Below are positions 1-8,118 of a DNA stretch of 64,000 nucleotides, one piece after another. The DNA is from Desulfobacteraceae bacterium (GTDB lineage Bacteria > Desulfobacterota > Desulfobacteria > Desulfobacterales > Desulfosalsimonadaceae), in the NCBI GenBank assembly GCA_014237465.1, contig JABZFM010000003.1, forward strand, positions 124,001 to 188,000. Reading direction: 5' to 3'. The translations under genes were made by a program, and so were the position numbers. Within the stretch, counting starts at the first letter, position 1. Each line of letters begins with the position of its first letter. The notes under the pieces were generated by a model. That model was not told where the DNA came from. It did not search any database and worked only from the letters and a program-made list of their open reading frames with translations.

Positions 1-589
1 AAAATATAAAAATTACCGGGTCAAAAAGCCGCCGGTTTGACAGATATCCGGCTGTCAGGATCACGTTTCCGATGCTCGCTCCCCTAAGATCGAACGTCTC
101 GGATATTTTCTCCAAAAACAAGTAAAGGTGATTCCGAATAATTTTACGCATGGGGTCGACAATTATCACCACCATGGGATGCTTCCCTTTTGCCATGCTG
201 TATAGCTCTTCCATAAGAATGTGTTGATTTTTATCCTTCGGTAAGCGATAGGCAAAAAGCGAATAAATATCCGGATTCCCCTGAAAGCTCTGATCCGCCA
301 GCGCCATCAGGCGGTTGCGGATATCACCCACAGCCGGCATTTTAAATTTTTTCCTGAGTTCCGCCGAACTGCCACCGGAATCAAACGGTGTAATGATATG
401 TATTGAGTTCCAAGTATAATTGATAAGATGCTTACTCAAATCACGCAATGCCGTCCCACCACTAAAAAAGAGTAATTTTGGCCCCAATTCGGGATTTTTC
501 TTAAACCGGGCCACCTTCACGGGATCTGGAAGATTCACTGTTCGTGTGATTTGGAGCTTGATGGCTTTATAATCTTCCGTTAAATACAT
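1..589 (-). CDS. CofD-related protein of the GAK gene set (partial, C-terminus off window)
   Basis: An open frame runs from an ATG at 589 to the window edge, about 196 codons, with no stop. The translation holds the nucleotide-loop motif LLFFSGGTALRDLSKHL, then HIITPFDSGGSSAELRK, then MPAVGDIRNRLMALAD and, near the edge, GNVILTAGYLSNRRLFDPV. These are hallmarks of the CofD/YvcK family, whose best known member transfers phospholactate in coenzyme F420 synthesis. The gene lies 9 bp downstream of the HprK-like kinase gene and is the last visible gene of the operon. No F420 genes are nearby, so the family substrate is not implied. The match to the CofD-related member of the GAK set is from recalled family names; the real reaction is unknown. 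Confidence 0.85.
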   Translation of the reverse strand, partial: MYLTEDYKAIKLQITRTVNLPDPVKVARFKKNPELGPKLLFFSGGTALRDLSKHLINYTWNSIHIITPFDSGGSSAELRKKFKMPAVGDIRNRLMALADQSFQGNPDIYSLFAYRLPKDKNQHILMEELYSMAKGKHPMVVIIVDPMRKIIRNHLYLFLEKISETFDLRGASIGNVILTAGYLSNRRLFDPVIFIF

Positions 590-598
590 TTTGCCTGC

Positions 599-1696
599 TT
601 ATCCCGGATATCCATTATTTTTCAAAAAATCCATCCCGAATCGGGCCGCCTTGTCAAAATCAACTCCACCCTTTATTTCCACAACATCGCAATCCGAAAG
701 CATTTGGACATAATCGTCTTCCGTTGGCCTCACGGGATTTTCCCCGTTTGACGAATGATAAAACAGACCGGTTTCTTTCATAAACGCCCTCAGTAGATCG
801 TGCCGGTGGGCAATGTCTACTTTTCTAAAAACCGGCGGACCCGCATTTTCATTTTCCCAGCTTAATATGAACAGACCGTTCATCGGGGCACTCAACTGAA
901 AACGGCTGTTACGAAAATATACTTCCACAGGCGCATCATATTTTTTTTCCAGATACCAGAGGTCTTCCTTTGAAAGGGCTAAATATCGGAATTTCTCTTC
1001 ATCCGGAATAAGATTCTCCAGATATTCATTATTTAATGCAGTGCCCGGGTTGATACGCGGATGTTTGGCAACGCCAAACATGGTAAGTTCCTGATCCGAA
1101 TTCATGATCACGAGGCGATCATTGCTCACAAAATCAACCCCAAAAACCAGCATATGCAACGCCAGCGTTGATTTTCCCATACCGGAAAAACCCGCCATGG
1201 CGACACCGGTTTCCCCGAAGCAGACACCGGCGGCATGTCCCAAAAGCCCTCCCTGATGAAGCTTCCATTCAATATACCGGTTGTTGATAAAATTAATGAC
1301 CTGGTTGAAATTGGCGATACAGGGCCCGATGGCAAGGTTATCCCCGAGCCCGAAAACAAAATTCATTCCGGTTAACCGCTTTTTGACAATTCGACCATCC
1401 GTCAAATCAACGTATTCTTCTTTTATCTTTGTTTTGCCGGGATCCGGATTTTTAATGATAAAATCAAACGGAAAATCCGGAATATCCGCTTCATGAACCG
1501 TGATTTCAATATTCGGTCTGGAAGCGAAAATAACAAAAGATTTAAAATATTCTATCATATGTGCCTTGAGCTCATCAGAGTTCATTCTTACTGAAATGAC
1601 GCAATCCCCGAATTTCAGGCATATGGAAATATCCGCCGGATACTGTTTCCTGAATATATCATTCATCTCAATTCTGCTGGCGCTTTCAACCTGCAT
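599..1696 (-). CDS. HprK-related kinase B (GAK set)
   Basis: About 365 residues. A P-loop GFSGMGKST sits near residue 171-179 and is followed by DFVSNDRLVI, the arrangement seen in HPr kinase/phosphorylase, where the second motif contributes the acidic catalytic region. The N-terminal ~150 residues have no recognisable domain. The start is taken as ATG at 1696, inside the end of the ATP-grasp gene; a TTG at 1702 is also possible. Overlap upstream and a 9-bp gap downstream to the CofD-like gene point to translational coupling. The family suggests protein-serine or small-molecule phosphorylation, but no HPr or other PTS gene is visible, so the substrate is unknown and the amphi-Trp protein of the same operon is one candidate. 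Confidence 0.85.
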   Translation of the reverse strand: MQVESASRIEMNDIFRKQYPADISICLKFGDCVISVRMNSDELKAHMIEYFKSFVIFASRPNIEITVHEADIPDFPFDFIIKNPDPGKTKIKEEYVDLTDGRIVKKRLTGMNFVFGLGDNLAIGPCIANFNQVINFINNRYIEWKLHQGGLLGHAAGVCFGETGVAMAGFSGMGKSTLALHMLVFGVDFVSNDRLVIMNSDQELTMFGVAKHPRINPGTALNNEYLENLIPDEEKFRYLALSKEDLWYLEKKYDAPVEVYFRNSRFQLSAPMNGLFILSWENENAGPPVFRKVDIAHRHDLLRAFMKETGLFYHSSNGENPVRPTEDDYVQMLSDCDVVEIKGGVDFDKAARFGMDFLKNNGYPG

Positions 1697-2570
1697 GACC
1701 AATCCTTTTCAACACATAGTCAACATAGCATTTCGCCGGATCTATCGCTCTGGTTTCTAAAATCCCTCTAAATCCCCCAAACGCAGAAACTTCAAACACA
1801 AACGGGCCTTGATCGGTGATCGCCACATCCACACAGGTAAAATCCAGACCAAACAGATCCTGTGCCCTTTGGGCCAGTTCAATAATTTCCGGTGAGGGAT
1901 CATAGGGTGCGTATTTGCCTCCGGAAACCGTTGTTGTATTCCATGATCCATTATCCTGTTTTCGCCTTGCGTACGTGGTTAAATATTTCCCGCCAAGAAA
2001 GACAACCCCGAGATCCTGATCGTTGATATGAATTCTTTTCTGGATATAGATAATGGTATTTTCTTTTTTATATGCTTCAAGAACGGCTCTCGGTTCAACA
2101 TTGGTATTGACAAGGATCATCCCCCGGGCTTTTGACGTATACAACGGCTTTAAAACCGCCTCTTTATATTCCTTTATCGCAATCAGAGCTTCGTCAACGT
2201 CTTCTGTAATGGTTGTGGGCGGCATGGGGATCCCGTCTGATTTTAATGTCACCGTGCAGCTGAGCCTGTCCAACACGCGAATAATATTCTCCGGCGCGGA
2301 AAAAATTCGAACTCCCCGCATAGACAAAAAACGCAGAAGTTCCAGCCGATCCAGCAAATCCGGAGAATACCGGGCGCCAATCTTTTTGATGATCAATGCG
2401 TCCATTGACGCCAGATTTGATCCATTAAACCAGGCATCTCCGGTATTTAAATCAAGACGGACCTTACTCATTTCAACTATCATCCGTTTTCCGGTCATTT
2501 CCTCGGCCGCATCTGCCAGCTTTTCGGATGACCATCCTCCTTTGGTACCAATAATTGCAATTTCCGCCAT
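1686..2570 (-). CDS. ATP-grasp enzyme (GAK set), RimK-like
   Basis: A 294-residue ATP-grasp ligase-like protein. The N-terminal part (MAEIAIIGTKGGWSSEKL) is a pre-ATP-grasp Rossmann-like region. ATP-binding segments are AVLKPLYTSKARGMI near 137-151 and IYIQKRIH near 174-181. The metal-binding end is FVFEVSAFGGFRG near 257-269, where the usual EVN reads EVS. ATP-grasp enzymes join a carboxylate to an amine or thiol through an acyl-phosphate. It overlaps the kinase gene downstream and starts 23 bp after the PhoU-phosphotransferase gene. It most resembles the ATP-grasp member of the GAK set; the ligated substrate is unknown. Confidence 0.85.
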   Translation of the reverse strand: MAEIAIIGTKGGWSSEKLADAAEEMTGKRMIVEMSKVRLDLNTGDAWFNGSNLASMDALIIKKIGARYSPDLLDRLELLRFLSMRGVRIFSAPENIIRVLDRLSCTVTLKSDGIPMPPTTITEDVDEALIAIKEYKEAVLKPLYTSKARGMILVNTNVEPRAVLEAYKKENTIIYIQKRIHINDQDLGVVFLGGKYLTTYARRKQDNGSWNTTTVSGGKYAPYDPSPEIIELAQRAQDLFGLDFTCVDVAITDQGPFVFEVSAFGGFRGILETRAIDPAKCYVDYVLKRIGHAG

Positions 2571-2593
2571 ATACGATTCCTTATGTCATTTTT

Positions 2594-4243
2594 TTACATA
2601 AACAGTATTTCTGTGGGGAGTTTGAACGACTTCATGGATTTAGGACGATGATCCAGAATCTTTTCCATCAGAAAATGGGCTCTTAAAAACATCTCCATGG
2701 CAAATTCAAAGTTCAGCTCAAACCGTGTGGAGGTATAAAATGATCTGACGAGCGCAAACGCCATCCGAATATCGAATGTGTTATCCTTATGATCGTCAGC
2801 AAATGCGCGCGTATAATAAAAAAAGTCTTCAATGATATGATTCAAGCGTTCCCTTACCACCGGTTCAAAAACAGGGATTCTAAAATTGGAAATAAGAAAT
2901 ACGGACACATCCTGAATATAATCAAATTCACGCGACCGGTTCAAATCGATAAAGTGAATCCGCTGTTGGATATGATCATAAAGGACGTTGCTGACATTAA
3001 AATCACCATGAATAAGAACCGAGAACGGCGCACTGATATTTCTTTCAAGCTGGTGACACTTTTTTAAAAGTTCTGCGGAAGATGATATCTTTTTTTTCCC
3101 CATCACCGATGATGCGCGATGAGAATCCGGATGAACGCGCAGAATGTCTTCCCACCGGTCAAAAATCTGTTGGATATAGTTCATCGCCACGGGTTTTTTT
3201 TCAAGTGTGCTGCACCAGACCTCACTTAAGGTCTGTTTTAAAACAAAGAGGATGTTATCAATGGGATCCGTATCCGAAGTTAATATAATCTCATCAAGGG
3301 TGCATCCGGGAAGATATTCAACAAGCAGGGATGCATTGTCACCGTCTTCATTGTACCCGTAGATATCCGCAACCAATCCGCTAAATGTCTTCTGCCATCT
3401 TTCAAGGTTTGATTTTTCCCTTGATATTTTTTTGATGGTACCTTCCTTAAAGATGCTGCTCTGAACATCCGGGACACCGTCATCACGTTGTTTTTTTTCA
3501 ACACGCCCGATACGGCATCCGGAACGTGTTCCCCAGATGGATTGAAAATCAATTTCATGGATGGGCTCTCTGATACCGGCAACATCCAGTGTAGACTGGA
3601 GGGCCTGAAACTGTTCGATTTTAATTTTCTCCCCGATAATATAAAAAATCAATGCCTCTCCGATGTTTAAAAGCGCATCCCCGATCCGTTCAAGATAACG
3701 GAAAATAAATAAAATCGTTATGGGTTCTCTGGGATCATACGCTTTTCTGACATCAAACATCAACTGGTCAAAATTCTTCTTATACATTTGATCCAGCGCT
3801 AATTCTGATTTACAGATCGCCAACGCGCCCGTCAGATCGGCCGCCTTGAGCACAGGCAGCACCTTTGCAATTCCTTCTTTAATAGCGTCAATCATCTCTT
3901 CGTACCCATAATTCCGAATGAGATTGACATCACTTAAATATCCCATCTGTCGTGTGATATTGACACAAAAATCTGCGATTCTTTCAAAGTTGACGCAAAT
4001 GATCTGAATGGAACGTATGCGGTTGATTTCTTTTTTTCGGAGGGCTTTATCAGAATGAATTTTTGAAAAGCATTTGTTTTCAATAATGATTTTTAAATTA
4101 TCAATATAGTCATCTTTTGTAATGATTCTTTCATAAAGGTTTCTGGAAGGGTGCTTAATAAAACGGGAAAGCGAAATGACCTGGTTTTCAACTTCTAAAA
4201 TGATGAATTTTAAATTTTCTTCCAGACCTTCAAAAGTAATCAT
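2594..4243 (-). CDS. PhoU domain fused to an aminoglycoside/choline kinase-like phosphotransferase
   Basis: 549 residues with two halves. Residues about 1-220 form an all-helical PhoU-type domain with the paired signature ERIADFCVNI near 75-90 and ERIGDALLNIGEAL near 200-215. Residues about 240-549 resemble the APH/choline kinase fold: the catalytic loop HGDFNVSNVLYD (near 412) is followed by a metal-binding HFIDLNRS. PhoU proteins bind metal clusters and signal phosphate sufficiency to PstSCAB-PhoR, while APH-fold enzymes phosphorylate hydroxyl groups of small molecules. The fusion suggests a kinase activity gated by a phosphate-status domain; that is inference. The gene follows the amphi-Trp gene by only 3 bp. 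A separate, ordinary phoU is present at 12835-13527. Confidence 0.8.
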   Translation of the reverse strand: MITFEGLEENLKFIILEVENQVISLSRFIKHPSRNLYERIITKDDYIDNLKIIIENKCFSKIHSDKALRKKEINRIRSIQIICVNFERIADFCVNITRQMGYLSDVNLIRNYGYEEMIDAIKEGIAKVLPVLKAADLTGALAICKSELALDQMYKKNFDQLMFDVRKAYDPREPITILFIFRYLERIGDALLNIGEALIFYIIGEKIKIEQFQALQSTLDVAGIREPIHEIDFQSIWGTRSGCRIGRVEKKQRDDGVPDVQSSIFKEGTIKKISREKSNLERWQKTFSGLVADIYGYNEDGDNASLLVEYLPGCTLDEIILTSDTDPIDNILFVLKQTLSEVWCSTLEKKPVAMNYIQQIFDRWEDILRVHPDSHRASSVMGKKKISSSAELLKKCHQLERNISAPFSVLIHGDFNVSNVLYDHIQQRIHFIDLNRSREFDYIQDVSVFLISNFRIPVFEPVVRERLNHIIEDFFYYTRAFADDHKDNTFDIRMAFALVRSFYTSTRFELNFEFAMEMFLRAHFLMEKILDHRPKSMKSFKLPTEILFM

Positions 4244-4246
4244 TTT

Positions 4247-4522
4247 TTAACTGCTGATCCGAATTTTTTTTTGGGTACTTTTCACCGCAACCTTCGGTTC
4301 TTTCCAGGAGATTTTGATGTCGAGCTGATTTTTTGTATTATCTTTTCTTTTTGCTTTCACATGAAACCGCAGCAGTGCATTCGGATGTAATGTAATTTCT
4401 TCTGTCTCAGATGAAAGAACGATCTTGCCATTTCCAAATCCTTCCACCAGAGATTCCAGAAAGGCTTTTATACTTGTTGCATCCTGCAGGGAATCAAATT
4501 CAAATTTTTGCTCATTGGCCAT
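4247..4522 (-). CDS. amphi-Trp domain protein (GAK set)
   Basis: A small protein of about 91 residues. The core KFEFDSLQDATSIKAFLESL, then GFGNGKIVLSSETEEITLHP and a final ISWKEP, fits the amphi-Trp domain, a short unit with an alternating hydrophobic/charged strand and a conserved Trp. The start is ATG at 4522 because it has a good GGGAGG site about 8 bases upstream and fits the domain boundary; a longer frame to 4609 would overlap the preceding gene. There is no signal peptide. Its function is unknown. Its size and conserved association with a kinase and an ATP-grasp enzyme make it a possible carrier or substrate protein, which is inference. Confidence 0.8.
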   Translation of the reverse strand: MANEQKFEFDSLQDATSIKAFLESLVEGFGNGKIVLSSETEEITLHPNALLRFHVKAKRKDNTKNQLDIKISWKEPKVAVKSTQKKIRISS

Positions 4523-4550
4523 AAGGAACCTCCCGATCCATTCCACACCT

Positions 4551-5711
4551 CTATTGAGACAGGCGTTGACGATATTCTGAAATGACTTTTCGCTTATCCG
4601 TATTTGCACAAATCAATTGCTTACAAATATTTAAATCCTCCCAGGCGGGTTGCAGGCCGATCTCACGTAACGCTTTTTCCGGTTTCTGCAAAGACGGATC
4701 TTTCGTTTTTTCACCCATATGGGTATCATCACCCATAAAAATGAGTAGCTGTTTTTGACCGTGATTTCGGGTTTTATTCTTTCCATCCAAAACTTTAATT
4801 AAAAATTCCGTATACCGCCTTGACTGAGGATTCCAGACCTCATACCCATCCACATCATATTCCGCCAGCAGAATCGGCCAGAACTGTTCAGGATGTGGGA
4901 CAACAATACCGCCTTTTAAAGACCGAACCTCTTCTATGACTTCGGATGTTCGGTAGAAAAATTTTTTTGAAAAGTTGGCTTTCACGATTTTTTTAACCGC
5001 CGTGATAAAGGTTTGTACGCGATTGATCAGATGATCACCGTATGTTGGACACAACTCATCAAAAAAATTCCGAAGGATTTTATTTTTAATGGCGGTTTTG
5101 GGAAGATGGTCCATATGGCGATCTAAAAGATCATGAATTTTACGAACATAAACCGTCACAAACCGTATTAAAGATTCATCCGTTCCGGTTTCACAGGCAG
5201 CCTGGCTGATTCTTTCATCAATGGGTTTTATGATCGTATGAATATAATCAAACAATTGCGATGAACGGTATTTAAACGTGTGTGCCAGCATGGATTTTAA
5301 AACATCCGCGTTTTCAATATGTTCATTTTTAAAATGCAACAACAGTTGGACTTTCTGGTTAAACCCGCTGGAATAACAGTCCATTTCCACGCCGGTAAAA
5401 TCTTCGTATGTCATCAGTTGGTTATGTTGTGTGGGGATGATCAGTGATTCAGTTGTATTTGGAAACATGGCGGCAATACGACGGGTGTTCAATTCCATGG
5501 GAATAAACTCCGGATGCCAGTGAATGGCAAGCAGGGCTCTCTCTCTGGGATATATTTCCGATGGTGTGACAATCTGATTGATCTGGTCAGACGTCAATTC
5601 ATGGGAAGTAATTTTAAAAAAAATTGCTTCATCGGAATCGGTTATTTCTTCAGAAATATTTTCAGGCACCGTAAAACGAAATCGATCTGCTGAATTTCTT
5701 ACAAGTTTCAT
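4551..5711 (-). CDS. PHP-like metal-dependent hydrolase, first gene of the GAK operon
   Basis: 386 residues, not a member of a named family that I recognise with certainty. Motifs of a PHP (polymerase and histidinol phosphatase) fold can be seen: HWHPE at 64-68 as the first HxH, a Glu/Asp pair GVEMDC at 107-112, PHPE at 272-275 followed by DGYEVWNP near 288-295, and GDDTH at 327-331 in the place of the usual terminal DxH motif. A long helical insert (about 130-260) interrupts the barrel. PHP enzymes hydrolyse phosphoesters with two or three metal ions. It opens the operon, 28 bp before amphi-Trp. Phosphoesterase activity is inferred from the motifs only. Confidence 0.6.
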   Translation of the reverse strand: MKLVRNSADRFRFTVPENISEEITDSDEAIFFKITSHELTSDQINQIVTPSEIYPRERALLAIHWHPEFIPMELNTRRIAAMFPNTTESLIIPTQHNQLMTYEDFTGVEMDCYSSGFNQKVQLLLHFKNEHIENADVLKSMLAHTFKYRSSQLFDYIHTIIKPIDERISQAACETGTDESLIRFVTVYVRKIHDLLDRHMDHLPKTAIKNKILRNFFDELCPTYGDHLINRVQTFITAVKKIVKANFSKKFFYRTSEVIEEVRSLKGGIVVPHPEQFWPILLAEYDVDGYEVWNPQSRRYTEFLIKVLDGKNKTRNHGQKQLLIFMGDDTHMGEKTKDPSLQKPEKALREIGLQPAWEDLNICKQLICANTDKRKVISEYRQRLSQ

Positions 5712-5878
5712 AATGACCTTTATGCTGAATAATTATTATACCAAGCCTGTAAAATTAATATTGGTAGCACAATAAAATGAGCATCACGTTAAAACCCGGT
5801 GTCACCATGAATAAAAAATATATAATGCAATGAGATTAGGCATAAAATTATTAATATATAACAATAATATTAAGATTT

Positions 5879-5911
5879 TGTTACGTTACTGTTACGTTAC
5901 TGTTACATATA
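5879..5911. promoter_or_regulatory. three tandem 11-bp Pho-box-like repeats upstream of the GAK operon
   Basis: Three consecutive 11-bp units, TGTTACGTTAC, TGTTACGTTAC and TGTTACATATA, fill this stretch exactly. PhoB binds direct repeats of 11 bp whose first half reads TGTCA or similar, so spacing and core agree. The array lies in the 274-bp gap between pstA and the PHP-like gene, 168 bp before that gene's start. The caveat is orientation: the TGTTAC cores read on the plus strand, whereas the GAK genes lie on the minus strand. No terminator is obvious in the rest of the gap. Confidence 0.5.
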
Positions 5912-5985
5912 ACTTTTATTTCGTTTATGATTTGACTGCCGGACGACAAGGCTCAGATGATGGCTAAATAAAAGTTCAGGCTGGG

Positions 5986-6870
5986 CTATCTGTTTCTGCG
6001 TAATTTGGAACGGTATATGATAGCTATCAGGTTCATTCCCAAAACCAGCGTGATCAAAACCAGTGCCGTGCCATATTGCAGATGACGAGTTTGCTCAATT
6101 TCCGTTCCGGCGGTTGCCAGCACATAGATATGGTATGGCAAGGCCATCACCTGGTCTAAAATCGATGAAGGCAACCTGGTTGTATAAAAAACCGCTGCGG
6201 TAAACATGATAGCGGCTGTTTCACCAGCCGCCCTGCTCAATGCCAGAATCCCCCCGGTGAGTATGGATGGTAAAGCGGCCGGCAGCACCACACGATATAT
6301 GGTCTGCCATTTTGTTGCGCCCAGCCCCAGAGATGCCTCCCGATATGTATCCGGCACCGCCCGCAGTGCTTCTTCGGCAGTCCCGATGATCACAGGAAGG
6401 GTTAAAAAACCAAGCGTTAATGATCCGGACAAAATACTGACCCCCAGTTTCATCCATGTCACAAACAGGGCCAACCCAAACAGGCCGAATACAACGGACG
6501 GGACACCGGCCAGGTTATTAATTCCAAACCGAATTGTCCGAAGGGCGATCCCCTGTTTCGCATATTCATTCAAGTAAATGGCAGATGCAATGCCCAGCGG
6601 AAACGCCACGATCATCGCGCCGACACTTAAGTACACGGTGCCGATAATACAAGGCAGAATACCACCCTTGGTCATGGAATCAATGGGTGACTGGGTTAAA
6701 AACGTCCAGTTGATGGCTTGCCATCCATTTTTTATCAGAAAAAATATAACAATAAACAGGGCCAGCGCGTTGATTATCGCCGCAATGCGAAATAAAACAA
6801 ACATCGCAACCTGCGAATATTTTCGTCGGCCTACGGTGTGTTGTGTCAGCGAGATTGTTGATTGACTCAA
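5986..6870 (-). CDS. pstA: phosphate ABC transporter permease PstA
   Basis: 294 residues, usual PstA length, with six predicted membrane helices and the permease EAA-type loop near EASLGLGATKWQTIYRVVLP. Paired with PstC it forms the inner-membrane channel through which phosphate from PstS enters, powered by PstB. The best start is a TTG at 6870 with an AAAGGA site 7 bases before it; no in-frame ATG fits the N-terminal helix. It follows pstC by 68 bp that hold an inverted repeat. pstB is not here but beyond phoR, so the transporter genes are split between two divergent transcripts. Confidence 0.95.
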   Translation of the reverse strand: MSQSTISLTQHTVGRRKYSQVAMFVLFRIAAIINALALFIVIFFLIKNGWQAINWTFLTQSPIDSMTKGGILPCIIGTVYLSVGAMIVAFPLGIASAIYLNEYAKQGIALRTIRFGINNLAGVPSVVFGLFGLALFVTWMKLGVSILSGSLTLGFLTLPVIIGTAEEALRAVPDTYREASLGLGATKWQTIYRVVLPAALPSILTGGILALSRAAGETAAIMFTAAVFYTTRLPSSILDQVMALPYHIYVLATAGTEIEQTRHLQYGTALVLITLVLGMNLIAIIYRSKLRRNR

Positions 6871-6892
6871 GTTTCAATCCTTTATTAGGGTT

Positions 6893-6942
6893 TTAGGTTG
6901 AAGGTTGAAGACTGAAGGAAAAGCCTTCCACCTTCTACCTAA
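6893..6942. repeat. heptameric TTCARCC-type repeat, inverted copy
   Basis: Left arm TTAGGTTGAAGGTTGAAG and right arm CTTCCACCTTCTACCTAA form an imperfect inverted repeat that includes the pstC stop codon. The same 7-base unit recurs at 7855, 28013, 40376 and 45369. It could form a hairpin between pstC and pstA. Confidence 0.6.
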
Positions 6943-7832
6943 AGTGTTGCCGCCCCCACCTGCCGGTGTTTGTTGGATATATAATCTGCGATAAAATTAA
7001 AAAATAACGTAAAAATAAACAAAACCATGCCCGTGGCAAACAACGCATAATAATGATCACCGCGAAACGGCGCTTCGCCCATTTCCGCCGCAATACTTGC
7101 CGGCATGGGCCGGACCGGATCAAAAATGGATGACGGCAACATTGCCGCACCGCCGGCCACCATTAAGACCACCATGGTCTCTCCGATTGCACGGGACATA
7201 CCGAGAATAACAGCGGTGCTCAATCCGGACAAAGACGCCGGGATAACAACCCGGACAATGCTCTCCCAGTGGGTTGCCCCAAGCGCCAGGGACGCTTCTT
7301 TTAATTCAATGGGGACGCTTGTAATGGCATCTTCGGAAATAGTACATATGGTAGGGACCGACATAAACGCCAGCATTAACGACGCGTTAAAGAGGTTTAA
7401 TCCGGTTGGGATATCAAAAGCATCCTGTAAAAACGGGGCCACAATCACCATGCCGAAAAAACCGATCACAACGGACGGCAATGACGCCAGAAGTTCCACC
7501 AGCGGTTTTGCAATCTCTTTAACCCTTGTTGATGCAATTTCCGCCAGATAAATGGCCGTCATGATACCCAACGGAATAGCTACGGACGCGGAACACAGTG
7601 TAACTAAAAGTGAAGCAATGATCAGCGGGAAAATCCCGAAATCCGGCGGGTCTGATGTCGGGTACCAGTATTTACCCAAAAAAAAGTCTTTTACTGAAAC
7701 CTTCTCGAAAATCGGCACCCCTTCCCTGACCAGAAAAAATAAAATCATGCAGAGAATGGCAATGGATACGAATGCAAATAAAAAAAATATATACCGGATG
7801 AGCGTATCTTTTAGTTGACGTCGGTCTTCCAT
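6939..7832 (-). CDS. pstC: phosphate ABC transporter permease PstC
   Basis: 297 residues with six predicted membrane helices. The EAA loop KEASLALGATHWESIVRVV is near residues 180-200. It partners PstA in the high-affinity phosphate importer. The ATG at 7832 has an AGGTG site close upstream. About 285 bp separate it from pstS and hold two repeats, so pstS may be expressed above the permease genes, a common arrangement for periplasmic binding proteins. Confidence 0.95.
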   Translation of the reverse strand: MEDRRQLKDTLIRYIFFLFAFVSIAILCMILFFLVREGVPIFEKVSVKDFFLGKYWYPTSDPPDFGIFPLIIASLLVTLCSASVAIPLGIMTAIYLAEIASTRVKEIAKPLVELLASLPSVVIGFFGMVIVAPFLQDAFDIPTGLNLFNASLMLAFMSVPTICTISEDAITSVPIELKEASLALGATHWESIVRVVIPASLSGLSTAVILGMSRAIGETMVVLMVAGGAAMLPSSIFDPVRPMPASIAAEMGEAPFRGDHYYALFATGMVLFIFTLFFNFIADYISNKHRQVGAATL

Positions 7833-7854
7833 AGCACACCTGAATAGTGACTAT

Positions 7855-7927
7855 TTAGGTTTAAGGTAGAAGGCTGAAGGGAAAGATGAAAAGAGGATAA
7901 TTTCTTTTATCACCTTCAGCCTTCGGA
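7855..7927. repeat. heptameric repeat, inverted copy between pstS and pstC
   Basis: AGGTTTAAGGTAGAAGGCTGAAGG on one side and CACCTTCAGCCTTCGG on the other, about 35 bases apart, can pair in part. Members of the same 7-base family (GGCTGAA / TTCAGCC) lie in at least four other gene-end regions of the window. Confidence 0.55.
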
Positions 7928-7982
7928 CTTGCCAGCTATCCACCTGAACCGTTAAGATTATTTAACTTAAAAAAATTGATCC

Positions 7983-8118
7983 AATGGCAAAGTAAAAAGT
8001 CTCAAGTTCAAGGCGCGCAAATCCTGAGGAGCGAGGCGTACGAATGTACGTTGAGTGACGAAGGATGCAGCGCAACCCGAATCATTAAACCGGAAATTGG
8101 ACTTTTTACGAAGCCATT
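7983..8118 (-). repeat. palindromic element family A, copy 1, at the end of pstS
   Basis: Terminal arms AATGGCAAAGTAAAAAGTC and ACTTTTTACGAAGCCATT pair imperfectly. The interior has AAGGCGCGCAAATCCTGAGGA, a central mini-stem GTACGAATGTAC, then GACGAAGGATGCAGCGC. Read on the pstS strand it begins as TAATGGCTTCG, so the element's first bases include the pstS stop codon. Other copies: 32099, 38527, 52948 and 53218. Confidence 0.75.

Noticed and set aside
1-589. F420 biosynthesis role for the CofD-like gene
   Set aside because: No other F420 gene is present, and its neighbours match the GAK set instead.
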